DNA of 64,000 bases from Paenibacillus melissococcoides (GTDB lineage: Bacteria > Bacillota > Bacilli > Paenibacillales > Paenibacillaceae). Shown here one piece after another: positions 39,452 through 47,622 of the stretch. The stretch's first letter is position 1; the number at the start of each line of letters is the position of its first letter. The notes beneath the pieces are model-generated. The model was not told the DNA's origin. It worked only from the letters and a program-made list of their open reading frames with translations, and ran no database searches. The DNA lies in NCBI GenBank assembly GCA_944800085.1, contig CALYLO010000001.1, positions 1,203,001-1,267,000 of the forward strand. The letters are read 5' to 3'. The position numbers and the translations under genes are program-made.

Positions 39452-40378
39452 ATGAAGATGCTGGACATCCAAGGGCTGGAGCAGCCAGTATCCCGCTTAA
39501 TCATGGGCTCGGACTTTTTTACGCCGGAGACGTATGATCATGTGGCCCAGGTTCTTGATGAGTTCACGGAGCTGGGCGGCAATACGACGGCCTACATTTA
39601 TTGCGGAGGCAAGAGCGAGCAGGCAATCGGCATGTGGCTGGAGGAGCGGCGGAACCGGAAGGACATCCGGATCTGGACGAAGGGGGCCCATCCGAATCAG
39701 CATGGCAAGCAGGTGAACCGGCAGGCGATTCGCGATCAACTGGAGCAGAGTCTGGAACGGCTGCACACCGATTATGTCGATCTATACGCGCTGCATCGGG
39801 ACGACCCGGACGTGGAAGTGGCCGTCATTCTCGATATCTTGAATGAGCTGGTAGAGGAAGGCAAAGTCCAGGCTTTCGGGGGCTCGAATTGGACCTGGCA
39901 CCGGCTGGAGGAGGCGAACCGGTATGCGGAAGCCAATGGTCTGCGCGGGTTCTCGTTCAGCAGCCCGAACTTGAGTCTGGCCAAAGCGAAGGAACCGTAT
40001 TGGCCGGACTGTATCAGCGCGGAAGCGGAGACCATCGGCTGGCACCGCCGTACGGGGCTCCCGCTTTTGTCCTGGTCCTCCCAGGCGCGAGGATTTTTCA
40101 CGGGCCGCTATACGAGAGAGGATTGCCCAGACCCGGATCTTATGCGTGTCTTCTACAATGACGCGAACTGGGAACGATATGATCGGGCCAGCAAGCTCGC
40201 CGCGAGCAAAGGAGTCGAGACGATTCAGATTGCCCTGGCTTATGTCCTTCATCAGCCGTTCCCGACGGGAGCCATTATCGGCGCCCGGAACCGCGAGGAG
40301 CTAGAGTCCTGCTTCGCGGCCGCACGGCTGTCGCTAACCGAACAGGAAATCGCCTGGCTTGATTTACAGCCCGCCTAA
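39452..40378 (+). CDS. Aldo/keto reductase
   Basis: A 308-residue AKR from the ATG at 39452 (GGGAGGAGG upstream). It has DYVDLYALHRDDPDVEVAVI (catalytic region around His), VQAFGGSNWTWHRLEEAN and QIALAYVLHQPFPTGAIIGA, the NADPH-binding segment. It probably works on the same class of sugar-derived carbonyls as the Gfo/Idh/MocA protein encoded 23 bp upstream. A terminator follows. Confidence 0.87.
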   Translation: MKMLDIQGLEQPVSRLIMGSDFFTPETYDHVAQVLDEFTELGGNTTAYIYCGGKSEQAIGMWLEERRNRKDIRIWTKGAHPNQHGKQVNRQAIRDQLEQSLERLHTDYVDLYALHRDDPDVEVAVILDILNELVEEGKVQAFGGSNWTWHRLEEANRYAEANGLRGFSFSSPNLSLAKAKEPYWPDCISAEAETIGWHRRTGLPLLSWSSQARGFFTGRYTREDCPDPDLMRVFYNDANWERYDRASKLAASKGVETIQIALAYVLHQPFPTGAIIGARNREELESCFAAARLSLTEQEIAWLDLQPA

Positions 40379-40393
40379 GTTTGCAACCTTAAG

Positions 40394-40429
40394 AATCACC
40401 CGTTGTCCCGTCAGGGAGGGCGGGTGATT
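40394..40429 (+). terminator. Terminator after aldo/keto reductase
   Basis: 9-bp stem AATCACCCG / CGGGTGATT, 18-base loop that itself has GTCCC/GGGAG complementarity, T-rich after. The following 230 bp up to the TetR operator contain no gene I can support. Confidence 0.75.
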
Positions 40430-40635
40430 TGTCGTATGTAGGCGAGGCGGAAGATGGGACAGCGTATGACGAGGCCCGTAAAAATCGGTCTCCTGCGAGG
40501 AATCGACAAGCAAAACGGGACAAACCCTTCATGCAGCAGCTGCTTCTCCACACTGGCGAAGGCCGTCTTTTTCATCGAAAAGGGAAAGATAAACTGATGC
40601 AATGCGTATGTAAAGTTTTCTCCTCTAACAAACCC

Positions 40636-40682
40636 TTGACAATCAATCGCGAATGTGAAAAAATCTAACTAACGTTAGTTAG
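40636..40682 (+). promoter_or_regulatory. Promoter and palindromic TetR-type operator
   Basis: TTGACA at 40636-40641 is a consensus -35. The perfect 18-bp palindrome CTAACTAACGTTAGTTAG (40665-40682) covers the expected -10 region and transcription start, 25 bp before the tetR-family gene. This geometry indicates autorepression of the regulator and the downstream exporter genes. Confidence 0.85.
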
Positions 40683-40706
40683 GTACAAGGAATGGGGGAA
40701 TGGCGC

Positions 40707-41285
40707 ATGACGGCCAACCGTATTTTGGAAGCTGCGTTGGAGCATTTCGCCGCGAGCGGATACGAAGGAGCCGCTCTGTCCGATATCGCCCGCCAAGTCG
40801 GTATTCGAACGCCATCGATTTACGCGCATTTCAAGAACAAGGATGATCTATTCTTGAGTGTCATCGACAAGGCGGTCGCGGATCAATTGGAGCGGCTGGC
40901 GGATTATTTCGCTCAGCAGGGGGAGCAGAAGGCAATTGATGATCAGCTGTATGGCCTGATTGTCGATTACGAGGAACGGTATCAGAGCGACAGCAATGTG
41001 AAGTTCCTGCTTCGCATGATGTTCTTTCCGCCGCCGCCGCTGCTGGGCCCGGTCATTGATCGGGTTAATGGCTATCTGGACGAAATGGAACGAATGCTGG
41101 CCGGAGTATGCGAACAGGGAATGACGAGAGGACAACTGGCCAAGCTCGAGCTGAACACCGTTATCGCCGCCTTCATGTGCTTGCTGGACGGGGTGCTGGT
41201 GGAAATGCTGCTGGGGGGGCCGGTGCGCTTCAAGAAGAGGCTGGATGCGTCATGGACGATGTTCCGGCGCAGCATCGCCCCGTAA
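40707..41285 (+). CDS. TetR/AcrR family transcriptional regulator
   Basis: A ~192-residue regulator with the N-terminal helix-turn-helix ILEAALEHFAASGYEGAALS and IARQVGIRTPSIYAHFKNKD. The C-terminal ligand domain is helical and contains a PPPPLLGPV stretch. It is preceded by a perfect operator palindrome and followed by ykkC-ykkD, so it probably senses a toxic cation and derepresses the exporter. Start could also be 40692. Confidence 0.88.
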   Translation: MTANRILEAALEHFAASGYEGAALSDIARQVGIRTPSIYAHFKNKDDLFLSVIDKAVADQLERLADYFAQQGEQKAIDDQLYGLIVDYEERYQSDSNVKFLLRMMFFPPPPLLGPVIDRVNGYLDEMERMLAGVCEQGMTRGQLAKLELNTVIAAFMCLLDGVLVEMLLGGPVRFKKRLDASWTMFRRSIAP

Positions 41286-41345
41286 TCGGGCGGCGATAGA
41301 TAAGCCATACTACGTAGAGAGCCGGGCAACAGGAGAGGTGAGACG

Positions 41346-41687
41346 ATGAATATTCATTGGGTCAAAGTATTTATCGCTGCATTTTTTGAAGTGTTTTGGG
41401 TCATTGGCTTGAAGCATGCCAGCAATGTATGGGAATGGATAGGCACAATAATCGCCATCCTCATCAGCTTCTACGTCTTGATCATGGCGGGGAAGAAGCT
41501 GCCGGTAGGCACCGTATATGCGGTGTTCGTCGGTCTGGGGACCGCCGGAACGGTGTTCTCCGACATTGTTTTCTTCGGCGAACCGTTCAGCGTCTCGAAG
41601 GTTCTCCTTATTCTCTTGCTCCTGGGCGGAGTTATCGGCCTGAAAATGGTTACGAAGGAGAAGGACAAGGAAGGAGCTGAGGCATAG
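41346..41687 (+). CDS. ykkC: Small multidrug resistance (SMR) family subunit YkkC
   Basis: A 113-residue four-helix membrane protein. Glu14 in [13 protein letters not shown] is the conserved proton/substrate-coupling residue, and [20 protein letters not shown] matches YkkC of B. subtilis. It works as a heterodimer with YkkD. GGAGAGGTGAGACG precedes the ATG. YkkCD homologues export guanidinium or cationic drugs. Confidence 0.88.
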   Translation: MNIHWVKVFIAAFFEVFWVIGLKHASNVWEWIGTIIAILISFYVLIMAGKKLPVGTVYAVFVGLGTAGTVFSDIVFFGEPFSVSKVLLILLLLGGVIGLKMVTKEKDKEGAEA

Positions 41688-42002
41688 ATGGCTTGGATCT
41701 CGCTGCTGCTGGCAGGGATATGCGAAATGGTTGGGGTAACGATGATTAACAAATTCCATGCGGAAAAAACATGGCAGTCCGTCATATATATGATGATTGG
41801 TTTCGGAGCGAGCTTCGCCTTCTTGGCTTATGCAATGGAGACGCTTCCGATGGGGACCGCCTATGCGATCTGGACCGGTATCGGCGCATCGGGCGGCGCC
41901 ATTGCCGGCATGCTGGCCTACGGCGAATCGAAGGATTGGAAGCGGATTGTCTTTATATGCATGGTGCTGGGAGCAGCCATCGGTTTGAAGCTTGTATCTT
42001 GA
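41688..42002 (+). CDS. ykkD: Small multidrug resistance (SMR) family subunit YkkD
   Basis: A 104-residue four-helix SMR protein beginning directly after the ykkC stop (TAG-ATG), so translation is coupled. Conserved Glu is in LAGICEMVGVTMIN; ETLPMGTAYAIWTGIGASGG matches YkkD. Partner of YkkC in a heteromeric cation exporter. A strong terminator follows. Confidence 0.88.
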   Translation: MAWISLLLAGICEMVGVTMINKFHAEKTWQSVIYMMIGFGASFAFLAYAMETLPMGTAYAIWTGIGASGGAIAGMLAYGESKDWKRIVFICMVLGAAIGLKLVS

Positions 42003-42046
42003 TCTAATGTGATATTGTCAATTCAGCGCCAGCGTGCGTTGCGGGT

Positions 42047-42077
42047 AATCCCGGTCTATGTGGCCGGGATTTTTTTT
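42047..42077 (+). terminator. Rho-independent terminator after ykkD
   Basis: 8-bp stem AATCCCGG / CCGGGATT with a 9-base loop and an 8-base T tract. Confidence 0.9.
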
Positions 42078-42388
42078 GTTGGTCGGGGGGCGGATGGGGT
42101 GTTGCGCTGCTCTTTAATCCACTCTCCCTTCCAATCAGCAGCCAGGATTTATCACGTTACATGGAAAAAGCCAAAAAAGGGATAATCGTATCTTCTTGGT
42201 TTGTCGAATGGGTCGGGTACTCTGTAAGCACGCTTATGCTCATTCTCCCCTTGACTCAGAAGCATGCATGAAAAGCGGAGATGAGGATTCAATTAGGCGG
42301 CCGCGCGCGCTGTTTTTCAATAGACCAGAAGACACAGCCTTCCCCCATGGGGGCTCCTGTTCCTTAACTTTGAAGGATCAGGATAGTC

Positions 42389-42587
42389 TGTGCTGATGGA
42401 ACGGGATACCTATGCAAAGGCTGCTGACGGAACGGGAGAGTGATGCAAAGGCCTGCTGATGGAATGGGATAGTGGAGCAAAGGCTTGATGAAGAAATGGG
42501 GGAGCGATACAAACGGCCGTGCTGACGGAGATGGATAGCGATGCTTTGGCTAGCTGACGGTAGGGGATAGCGGCAAAAAGGCCGGAA
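42389..42587 (+). repeat. Degenerate minisatellite, about six 32-33 bp units
   Basis: Successive units follow CTGCTGAYGGAAYGGGATAG-NNATGCAAAGGC; for example CTGATGGAACGGGATACC, CTGACGGAACGGGAGAGT and CTGATGGAATGGGATAGT at ~32-bp steps, decaying toward the right. It lies in the 650-bp gap between ykkD and a secreted-protein gene, where no real gene is seen. Reverse translation gives a repetitive peptide that I regard as spurious. Confidence 0.75.
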
Positions 42588-42725
42588 ACGAGAACGTACG
42601 AGAACATAGTGTGAACAGGATGAGAACGTAAGAAGGAATGCGAAGAAAAATTTGGTTACCAGCAAACTTTTTCCTCGTCCAATGAATCTATTAAGTAGGT
42701 ACATAAATGAGGAGGAAATTATACT

Positions 42726-43290
42726 ATGGCATCCTATCGAAAAATGAGTGCCATGCTGGCCGTATTATGCATGCTGGTCATGACATTGCCGGCGGGCCGC
42801 TTTCCTGTCGGACGAGGAAGGGAATCAGGCGCAGGTGAAGGGCGAGACCGGGGAAGTATCGATGGCGGTCCTGCATATGAAGGGGGAGCAAGTCGGAGAG
42901 GCATTGAGGTCGGCTGCTGTCAAGGCCGTGAAGGAGCTGGAGCCGGCATGGAAGAACGTCACATTCAATCATGCGCAGCGTACTTATCACACAGACCGTG
43001 AAGTATATACTTCCTTGAGCGGGGATTCGTTCTCGGTAACTTTTGATGGCGGCGATGTATCGAGTATTCAATTGACGTATTCCTATGCGAATATGCCCCA
43101 GGCGGTAAAAGCAGGAGCAGAGCATTTGCTGAAAGTATTGGGTAACCAGTCTTTTTCCGTCAAAAAAGCGGTGATGTACTCTTCGCAGAATAAGCTGGAG
43201 TGGAGGCTCGAGGCAAGGAATAACAGCACCAAAAAAAGTGTTCTTATCTCGATCAGCGCCGTTGCCGGGGAAGTGGCCAGCTCTCGCTAG
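42726..43290 (+). pseudogene. Secreted protein gene with one frameshift in the signal peptide region
   Basis: An ATG after GAGGAGGAAATTATACT starts the signal peptide MASYRKMSAMLAVLCMLVMT-LPA. Removing one G from GGG at 42794-42796 joins it to AAAFLSDEEGNQAQVKGETG and a ~150-residue mature domain (AVKAVKELEPAWKNVTFNHA, SFSVTFDGGDVSS, QSFSVKKAVMYSS). The mature part has alternating helix and strand units like PepSY-type domains and resembles the product of the next gene, so the two are likely paralogues. Single-base indel: true or sequence error. Confidence 0.65.
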
Positions 43291-43479
43291 CTCTCAAAGT
43301 CGGTCGAGTGTTCAGGATAAGCCGCAGCACGCGGACAAAGAGAAGCGGCAAACGATGGAGTGGGCGACAAAAGGAAGGCAAGGCCACGGCCGCACCAAAA
43401 CAGGCGAGCTCTGACATTCAATATGGACATATAAGAAAATAGGGCATGCATTTGCTTTCCGGCGGGTGCGTGCTTTTTT

Positions 43480-44490
43480 ATGAAAAAACTTGAGTTATCC
43501 GGCATAATGCTTGCCGCACTTGGACCAGTTGGGGCACCGGCAGAGACTAACGCGCCAGCCAACGGATCGAAGAAGACGGCACAGAAGCAATCGCAGGCAG
43601 GGAACACCATTTCGGAATTGGACGCGAAGCTGCTGGAAACCGCTCAGAAAACGATGCGCCAACTGGCGGGCAAGGATGTAAAATTGGCGAGCGCCACGGA
43701 GTTGAACGGCACATGGTTCATTTACCCGGACGGGGGAGTGCAGTCGGGACAAGTCGTTATGAACGGGAAGACAGGCAATGTAACAAGCGCCCGTGCTGAG
43801 TTGTCGTTTGGGGATTGGAGTGCTACGATGCAGAAGCAGGCAATGGATGCGCTGAAAAATATTGATCCGGCCAGAACGTTCACGTTGGACAAGGTACAGC
43901 GTAACATATCATTCTTCGGCACTGAGGATGATGGCATTATCCATACTTATGTCAGAGGCAAGGATGCCAATGTTCAGTTTGCCAACGACAAGCAGACGTA
44001 TGCCAGCGTCGCTTATGACCCGGGGGCCGTCGATGAGAAAGTGCGTCAGACCGCTGAACGCGCAGTCCAGGTTGGCGGACGAGCGTTCGAGGCGAAGCGG
44101 GTATCGCGTACGCAAGGCGAAGGCCGGGATGTATGGCGATTCGACAGCGAAGCCACAAGCAAAGGCTCGATTTCGGTAACGATGGGCGCAAAAACGGGGA
44201 AGGTATGGGGCATTTTTAATTCCTATGATTCGACTCCGATGGATGCGAAAGTGAATAAGCAATTCCTGCACAATGTGAAGGAAAAGGATGCGGTATCCGC
44301 GGCAGCCTCCGTCTCGAAAAAAGTGTTCGGCATCGATGTGCAAGGCTACGCGGTCAAGCGTGATATAGAGCTTGCGAATGTGTTCCATTTCACGAAGCAG
44401 GGATCTCCTTCCATTGAAGTCGGGCTGAATATGAGCAAACAGGCGACGCTGTTCCGAGTCACGCCAGTCAAAGCCAGCAGGATGAACTAG
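43480..44490 (+). CDS. Secreted PepSY-like repeat protein
   Basis: A 336-residue protein with a short signal peptide (MKKLELSGIMLAALGPVGAP) and a mature part made of repeated helix-plus-strands units: ETAQKTMRQLAGKDVKLASA...GTWFIYPDGG, KQAMDALKNIDPARTFTLDK...FFGTEDDGIIH, and RQTAERAVQVGGRAFEAKRV...VWRFDSEATS. This pattern is PepSY-like; no catalytic motif. Likely extracellular or wall-bound. It precedes an ECF sigma gene, suggesting an envelope-stress target or sensor input. The ribosome site is weak. Confidence 0.6.
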   Translation: MKKLELSGIMLAALGPVGAPAETNAPANGSKKTAQKQSQAGNTISELDAKLLETAQKTMRQLAGKDVKLASATELNGTWFIYPDGGVQSGQVVMNGKTGNVTSARAELSFGDWSATMQKQAMDALKNIDPARTFTLDKVQRNISFFGTEDDGIIHTYVRGKDANVQFANDKQTYASVAYDPGAVDEKVRQTAERAVQVGGRAFEAKRVSRTQGEGRDVWRFDSEATSKGSISVTMGAKTGKVWGIFNSYDSTPMDAKVNKQFLHNVKEKDAVSAAASVSKKVFGIDVQGYAVKRDIELANVFHFTKQGSPSIEVGLNMSKQATLFRVTPVKASRMN

Positions 44491-44603
44491 CGTAAAAGCC
44501 CGGCGTTCGGCGTGATGTGATGCGAACCGTATAAAAATTTTTTTGCTTCAAAACTATTTGTGGCCTCCGCGCATCTAAGTGATGACCCGAAGGAGGAGGA
44601 ATT

Positions 44604-45083
44604 ATGGATCAGAAGATGCTGATTATCCGTGCGCAGCAAGGCGATTCGGACAGCTTCGCGCTCGCGGTTCAGCAAATTCAAGACCGATCGTTTCGCATCG
44701 CATACAGTTATTTGCATGATGAGGGAGCCAGTATGGATGCGGTGTGCGATGCCGTAGAGAAGGCGCTTATCAATATCAAAAAATTGCGAGATCCGGATAA
44801 ATTCAATACATGGTTTACGCGAATCGTGATTAATCAATGCAAGCTGCACCTGCGGAGAACGAAGTCTATCGTCTATACCGAGGATGAAGTGGTGATGGGC
44901 TGCGCGGCTAGCCCGCTCACGGATGGAATGCTGGATCTGCACGCGTTGTTGCACAAGCAGCCGCCATTGACGCGCATGCTTATCCAGATGAAATACGTGC
45001 AAGGATATACGCTGGAAGAAATCGCAGAGATGACAGAAATGCCGATCGGCACCGTAAAGACGAAAATCTACAATAACGATTAA
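44604..45083 (+). CDS. ECF-type RNA polymerase sigma factor
   Basis: A 159-residue sigma-70 family protein: region 2 QQIQDRSFRIAYSYLHDEGA and DAVEKALINIKKLRDPDKFN with TWFTRIVINQC, and region 4 LIQMKYVQGYTLEEIAEMTE followed by MPIGTVKTKIYNND. The end is abrupt, about 8-12 residues shorter than relatives, missing the basic tail. AAGGAGGAGGAATT precedes the ATG. Upstream, AAAACT (44550) and CATCTAA (44573) may be its own ECF-type promoter. An anti-sigma remnant follows, so activity may be unregulated or lost. Confidence 0.82.
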   Translation: MDQKMLIIRAQQGDSDSFALAVQQIQDRSFRIAYSYLHDEGASMDAVCDAVEKALINIKKLRDPDKFNTWFTRIVINQCKLHLRRTKSIVYTEDEVVMGCAASPLTDGMLDLHALLHKQPPLTRMLIQMKYVQGYTLEEIAEMTEMPIGTVKTKIYNND

Positions 45084-45125
45084 ATTTTTCAAGCAGCAAA
45101 TGGTTCCTGAAATAAAGGAGGCAAG

Positions 45126-45949
45126 ATGCTAATGGAGTACAGGGACGAGGAGATTGAAAAGATGCTGGAAAACTTGCCGGAAGTTCCTGTACCTGCTGAA
45201 TTGTCACGGCGGATTACGGAGCGCATAGACAAGACGGTGCGCCGCCGCAGCAGAACGAAAGTGTTGCGCCGCAGTATGGGAGCGGTCGCTGCCGGCTGGG
45301 GAACGAGCTGGAAAGTTATATGGCGACACTTCCGGAGTTGGACAAAGTGCATTTCTCGGACGGCAGTACCAGTTCGACGACGTACCCGGTCGATACGGCG
45401 GAGGAGATGAACAAGCGGGGACAGCAATCGGATGATGTGGTTACGCGGACGTATGACAAGCCGCTCTCTCCGGAGTTCGTGGAACAGTTAAAGCAGGGCA
45501 GCGAAAATTTGACCGTTCGGCTGACGAAGGTGCGGCGGAACGAAGAGTACAAGGTCGTCGAGTCGGAATCGGAAGACATTCAGGTTCCTTTAGGGATCGA
45601 AAATATAAAGCCGACCCAACGTGGTCAGGGAAAATTTGATTTTGCGGGACGAGAGGGGCAAAGTATACCCGATTCGTCAATCCGGCAATCTGCGGGAGTT
45701 GGTGAACGGCGTCAGCCGCAGCAGATGACGCTGGAATTGAAAAGATTATATGTCACCGATGCCAAAGCAACAAGCGCGTTCCGCGTCCGTCCGGACGGGA
45801 AATTCCCGCAGAAGGTTCCGTATGAAGGCAAGGATATTACGATATTGGGCGCCGATTATGACGACAAAGGGGTGCTTCATCTGAAGGTGCAGCCGGACGA
45901 GGCGGGGAACAATCCTTGGCGCAGCGCTTTCCTGACTTTTGAGCCCTAA
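45126..45949 (+). pseudogene. Anti-sigma factor (DUF4179-like) with internal deletion
   Basis: The first frame starts MLMEYRDEEIEKMLENLPEV (AAAGGAGG upstream) with RRITERIDKTVRRRSRTK, the cytosolic anti-sigma part. It reaches GAVAAG and then changes frame near 45295 into NELESYMATLPELDK, VTRTYDKPLSPEFVEQLK and a beta-rich C-terminal extracellular domain ending WRSAFLTFEP. The expected transmembrane helix and first half of the extracellular domain are missing, so a deletion with frame change has fused the ends. Position after an ECF sigma gene supports the role. Confidence 0.7.
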
Positions 45950-45968
45950 ATAGAAAAAGGTTAGAAGG

Positions 45969-46006
45969 GCTGGCCTGTAAGCACGCTGCTTATAGGTCAG
46001 CTTTTT
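45969..46006 (+). terminator. Rho-independent terminator
   Basis: 14-bp imperfect stem GCTGGCCTGTAAGC / GCTTATAGGTCAGC with a 5-base loop, then TTTTT. Ends the sigma/anti-sigma unit. Confidence 0.85.
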
Positions 46007-46149
46007 CGTTGTCATAGACCTATTTCTGTCACTATCCGCGTATACGCGAACATAAATAATAGAGAGGAGTATCCGAGGAGCGGATTTCGGCGCCGGCAGG
46101 CTGCAGGCCTCGACGCCTCCAGCAAGGCGCAGCGATGGGAGGGTGCTTG

Positions 46150-46239
46150 ATGATTGGCTTTTTGATCTGGGTGCTGAGTTGGGTATGCTTGTTCTGGATA
46201 AAAAAACGACATGCGCTTGACGGAGCGGCCGGAGCGTGA
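46150..46239 (+). CDS. Candidate 29-residue single-pass membrane protein
   Basis: ATG preceded by GGGAGGG at good spacing. The peptide has one hydrophobic helix (MIGFLIWVLSWVCLFWI) followed by a positive cluster KKRH and AlaGly-rich tail, an arrangement usual for small membrane proteins. It sits between a terminator and the Zur-like box of ycgR. No homology evidence is available, so it stays a candidate. Confidence 0.4.
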   Translation: MIGFLIWVLSWVCLFWIKKRHALDGAAGA

Positions 46240-46262
46240 TACGCTGGCTTTGTTTTTATTAA

Positions 46263-46277
46263 TCGTAATAATTACTA
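46263..46277 (+). promoter_or_regulatory. Zur-box-like operator upstream of ycgR
   Basis: TCGTAAT-A-ATTACTA matches the 7-1-7 Zur consensus TCGTAATNATTACGA at all but one position. It lies 84 bp before ycgR, in an AT-rich promoter-like region. Fur (TGATAATNATTATCA) and PerR boxes fit less well. Confidence 0.7.
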
Positions 46278-46360
46278 AATAACTGGAATAGTATAGGACA
46301 AGCTCTCCATTCGGCCTTCGTCGTCCCGGAGAGAAGCGGGAAAAGAGGAGGTAACTAGTT

Positions 46361-47407
46361 ATGAACGTCCTGTTCCGTTACGGAACATATGCGGTGACGG
46401 TGGTCTGCGCAGCCATGCTGTATCTTGTATTCACGAATCAGAGCCTGGCTGGCGTATCTGTTCCGGTCGATCCGGATTTTCTGAGCGGCGTAACGACAAT
46501 CGGCATCAGTCTGGTCATCGAGGCGCTGCCTTTTCTTATGCTGGGCGTCGCGGTGTCGGCCATTTTGCATGAATTCGTGCCGGAAGGGGTCATTGCGCGC
46601 TGGATTCCGCGTCATCCGCTGGCCGGAGTCGTGGCGGCGTCTCTAATCGGAGTGCTCCTGCCTCTGTGCGAATGCGGGATGGTGCCGGTCGTGCGGCGGC
46701 TCATTCAAAAAGGAATGCCCGTCTACATCGGGGTAACGTACATATTGGCTTCGCCGATTATCAACCCGATCGTGTTCGCCTCGACGTCGATGGCTTTCCG
46801 CAGCCAGCCCGAAATGGCTTATTATCGGATGGGGCTGGCGTTCGTCATCGCGGTCGTGATCGGTCTCGCGCTGTATGCGACCGTTAAGCGGAATCCGCTT
46901 AAGGATGCGGCGGGGGAACAAGAATATGCGGGAGGCTGCCGGCATGGGGGACATGAGCCGCATCAAGCCGAACATCAGCTTCCGGCGAAGGCCCCGCTGC
47001 GAAGGAAGCTGCAAGCGAGCGTCTATCACATGGGGGACGAGTTCCTCGATATGGGCAAATATTTGTTAATGGGCGCGTTCATCACGGCATTCATCCAGAA
47101 CGGCATCGGGCGGGATTGGCTGGCTTCGGCAGTGCCGGAAGGAGTTGGCTCTCATCTGTTCATGATGGGATTCGCGTATCTTATCTCGCTCTGCTCGACA
47201 TCGGATGCGTTCATTGCGGCCTCGTTCAGTTCCTTGTTGGCGCCAGGAGCGCTGCTGACCTTCCTCGTCTTCGGACCGATGCTGGATCTGAAGACGTCGC
47301 TCATGCTGGCCGGCGTCTTCCGCGCCCGGTTCGTCGCCGGACTCAGTCTCCTGATCGCGGTCACGGTGCTGGCCTGCTCGCTTCTATGGCAAGCTCTGTT
47401 CCTGTAA
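46361..47407 (+). CDS. ycgR: UPF0718/YraQ-type permease YcgR
   Basis: A 348-residue membrane protein with about eight helices in two halves separated by a His-rich cytosolic loop (CRHGGHEPHQAEHQ). Motifs are GVLLPLCECGMVPVVRRLIQ and SPIINPIVFASTS in the first half, and YLISLCSTSDAFIAASFSSL in the second. Family members form a locus with TIGR03943 (YcgQ) proteins; here an IS110 element separates the two. AAGAGGAGG lies before the ATG. The upstream Zur-like box and His-rich loop point to zinc-related transport, which is inference. Confidence 0.85.
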   Translation: MNVLFRYGTYAVTVVCAAMLYLVFTNQSLAGVSVPVDPDFLSGVTTIGISLVIEALPFLMLGVAVSAILHEFVPEGVIARWIPRHPLAGVVAASLIGVLLPLCECGMVPVVRRLIQKGMPVYIGVTYILASPIINPIVFASTSMAFRSQPEMAYYRMGLAFVIAVVIGLALYATVKRNPLKDAAGEQEYAGGCRHGGHEPHQAEHQLPAKAPLRRKLQASVYHMGDEFLDMGKYLLMGAFITAFIQNGIGRDWLASAVPEGVGSHLFMMGFAYLISLCSTSDAFIAASFSSLLAPGALLTFLVFGPMLDLKTSLMLAGVFRARFVAGLSLLIAVTVLACSLLWQALFL

Positions 47408-47622
47408 AATCCCGCTGATGCCTGGCGGGGAGCCCTTTATTTTATCCCGATAAGTCCAGCGGTATGATGTCAAGTCCCTGATTTATGAGAATTGGAAAAT
47501 TTCCTTGGCGTGCAGCAGGATCAATCCCAAAAAAGGCATCACCAAACTAGACCCAGTCGAAAATTAAGTAAAATACCATAATTTAACTGGGAATTAGAGA
47601 AGAAAATTCTTGAGCCAAGGCA

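Noticed and set aside
42389..42587. Possible CRISPR array because of ~32-bp periodicity
   Set aside because: Units are contiguous and all degenerate; there are no constant repeats with unique spacers and no cas genes.
42378..42704. Minus-strand open frame with repeated IPFHQQAFASLS-type peptide
   Set aside because: The repetition is a translation of the minisatellite; codon use and composition are not protein-like.
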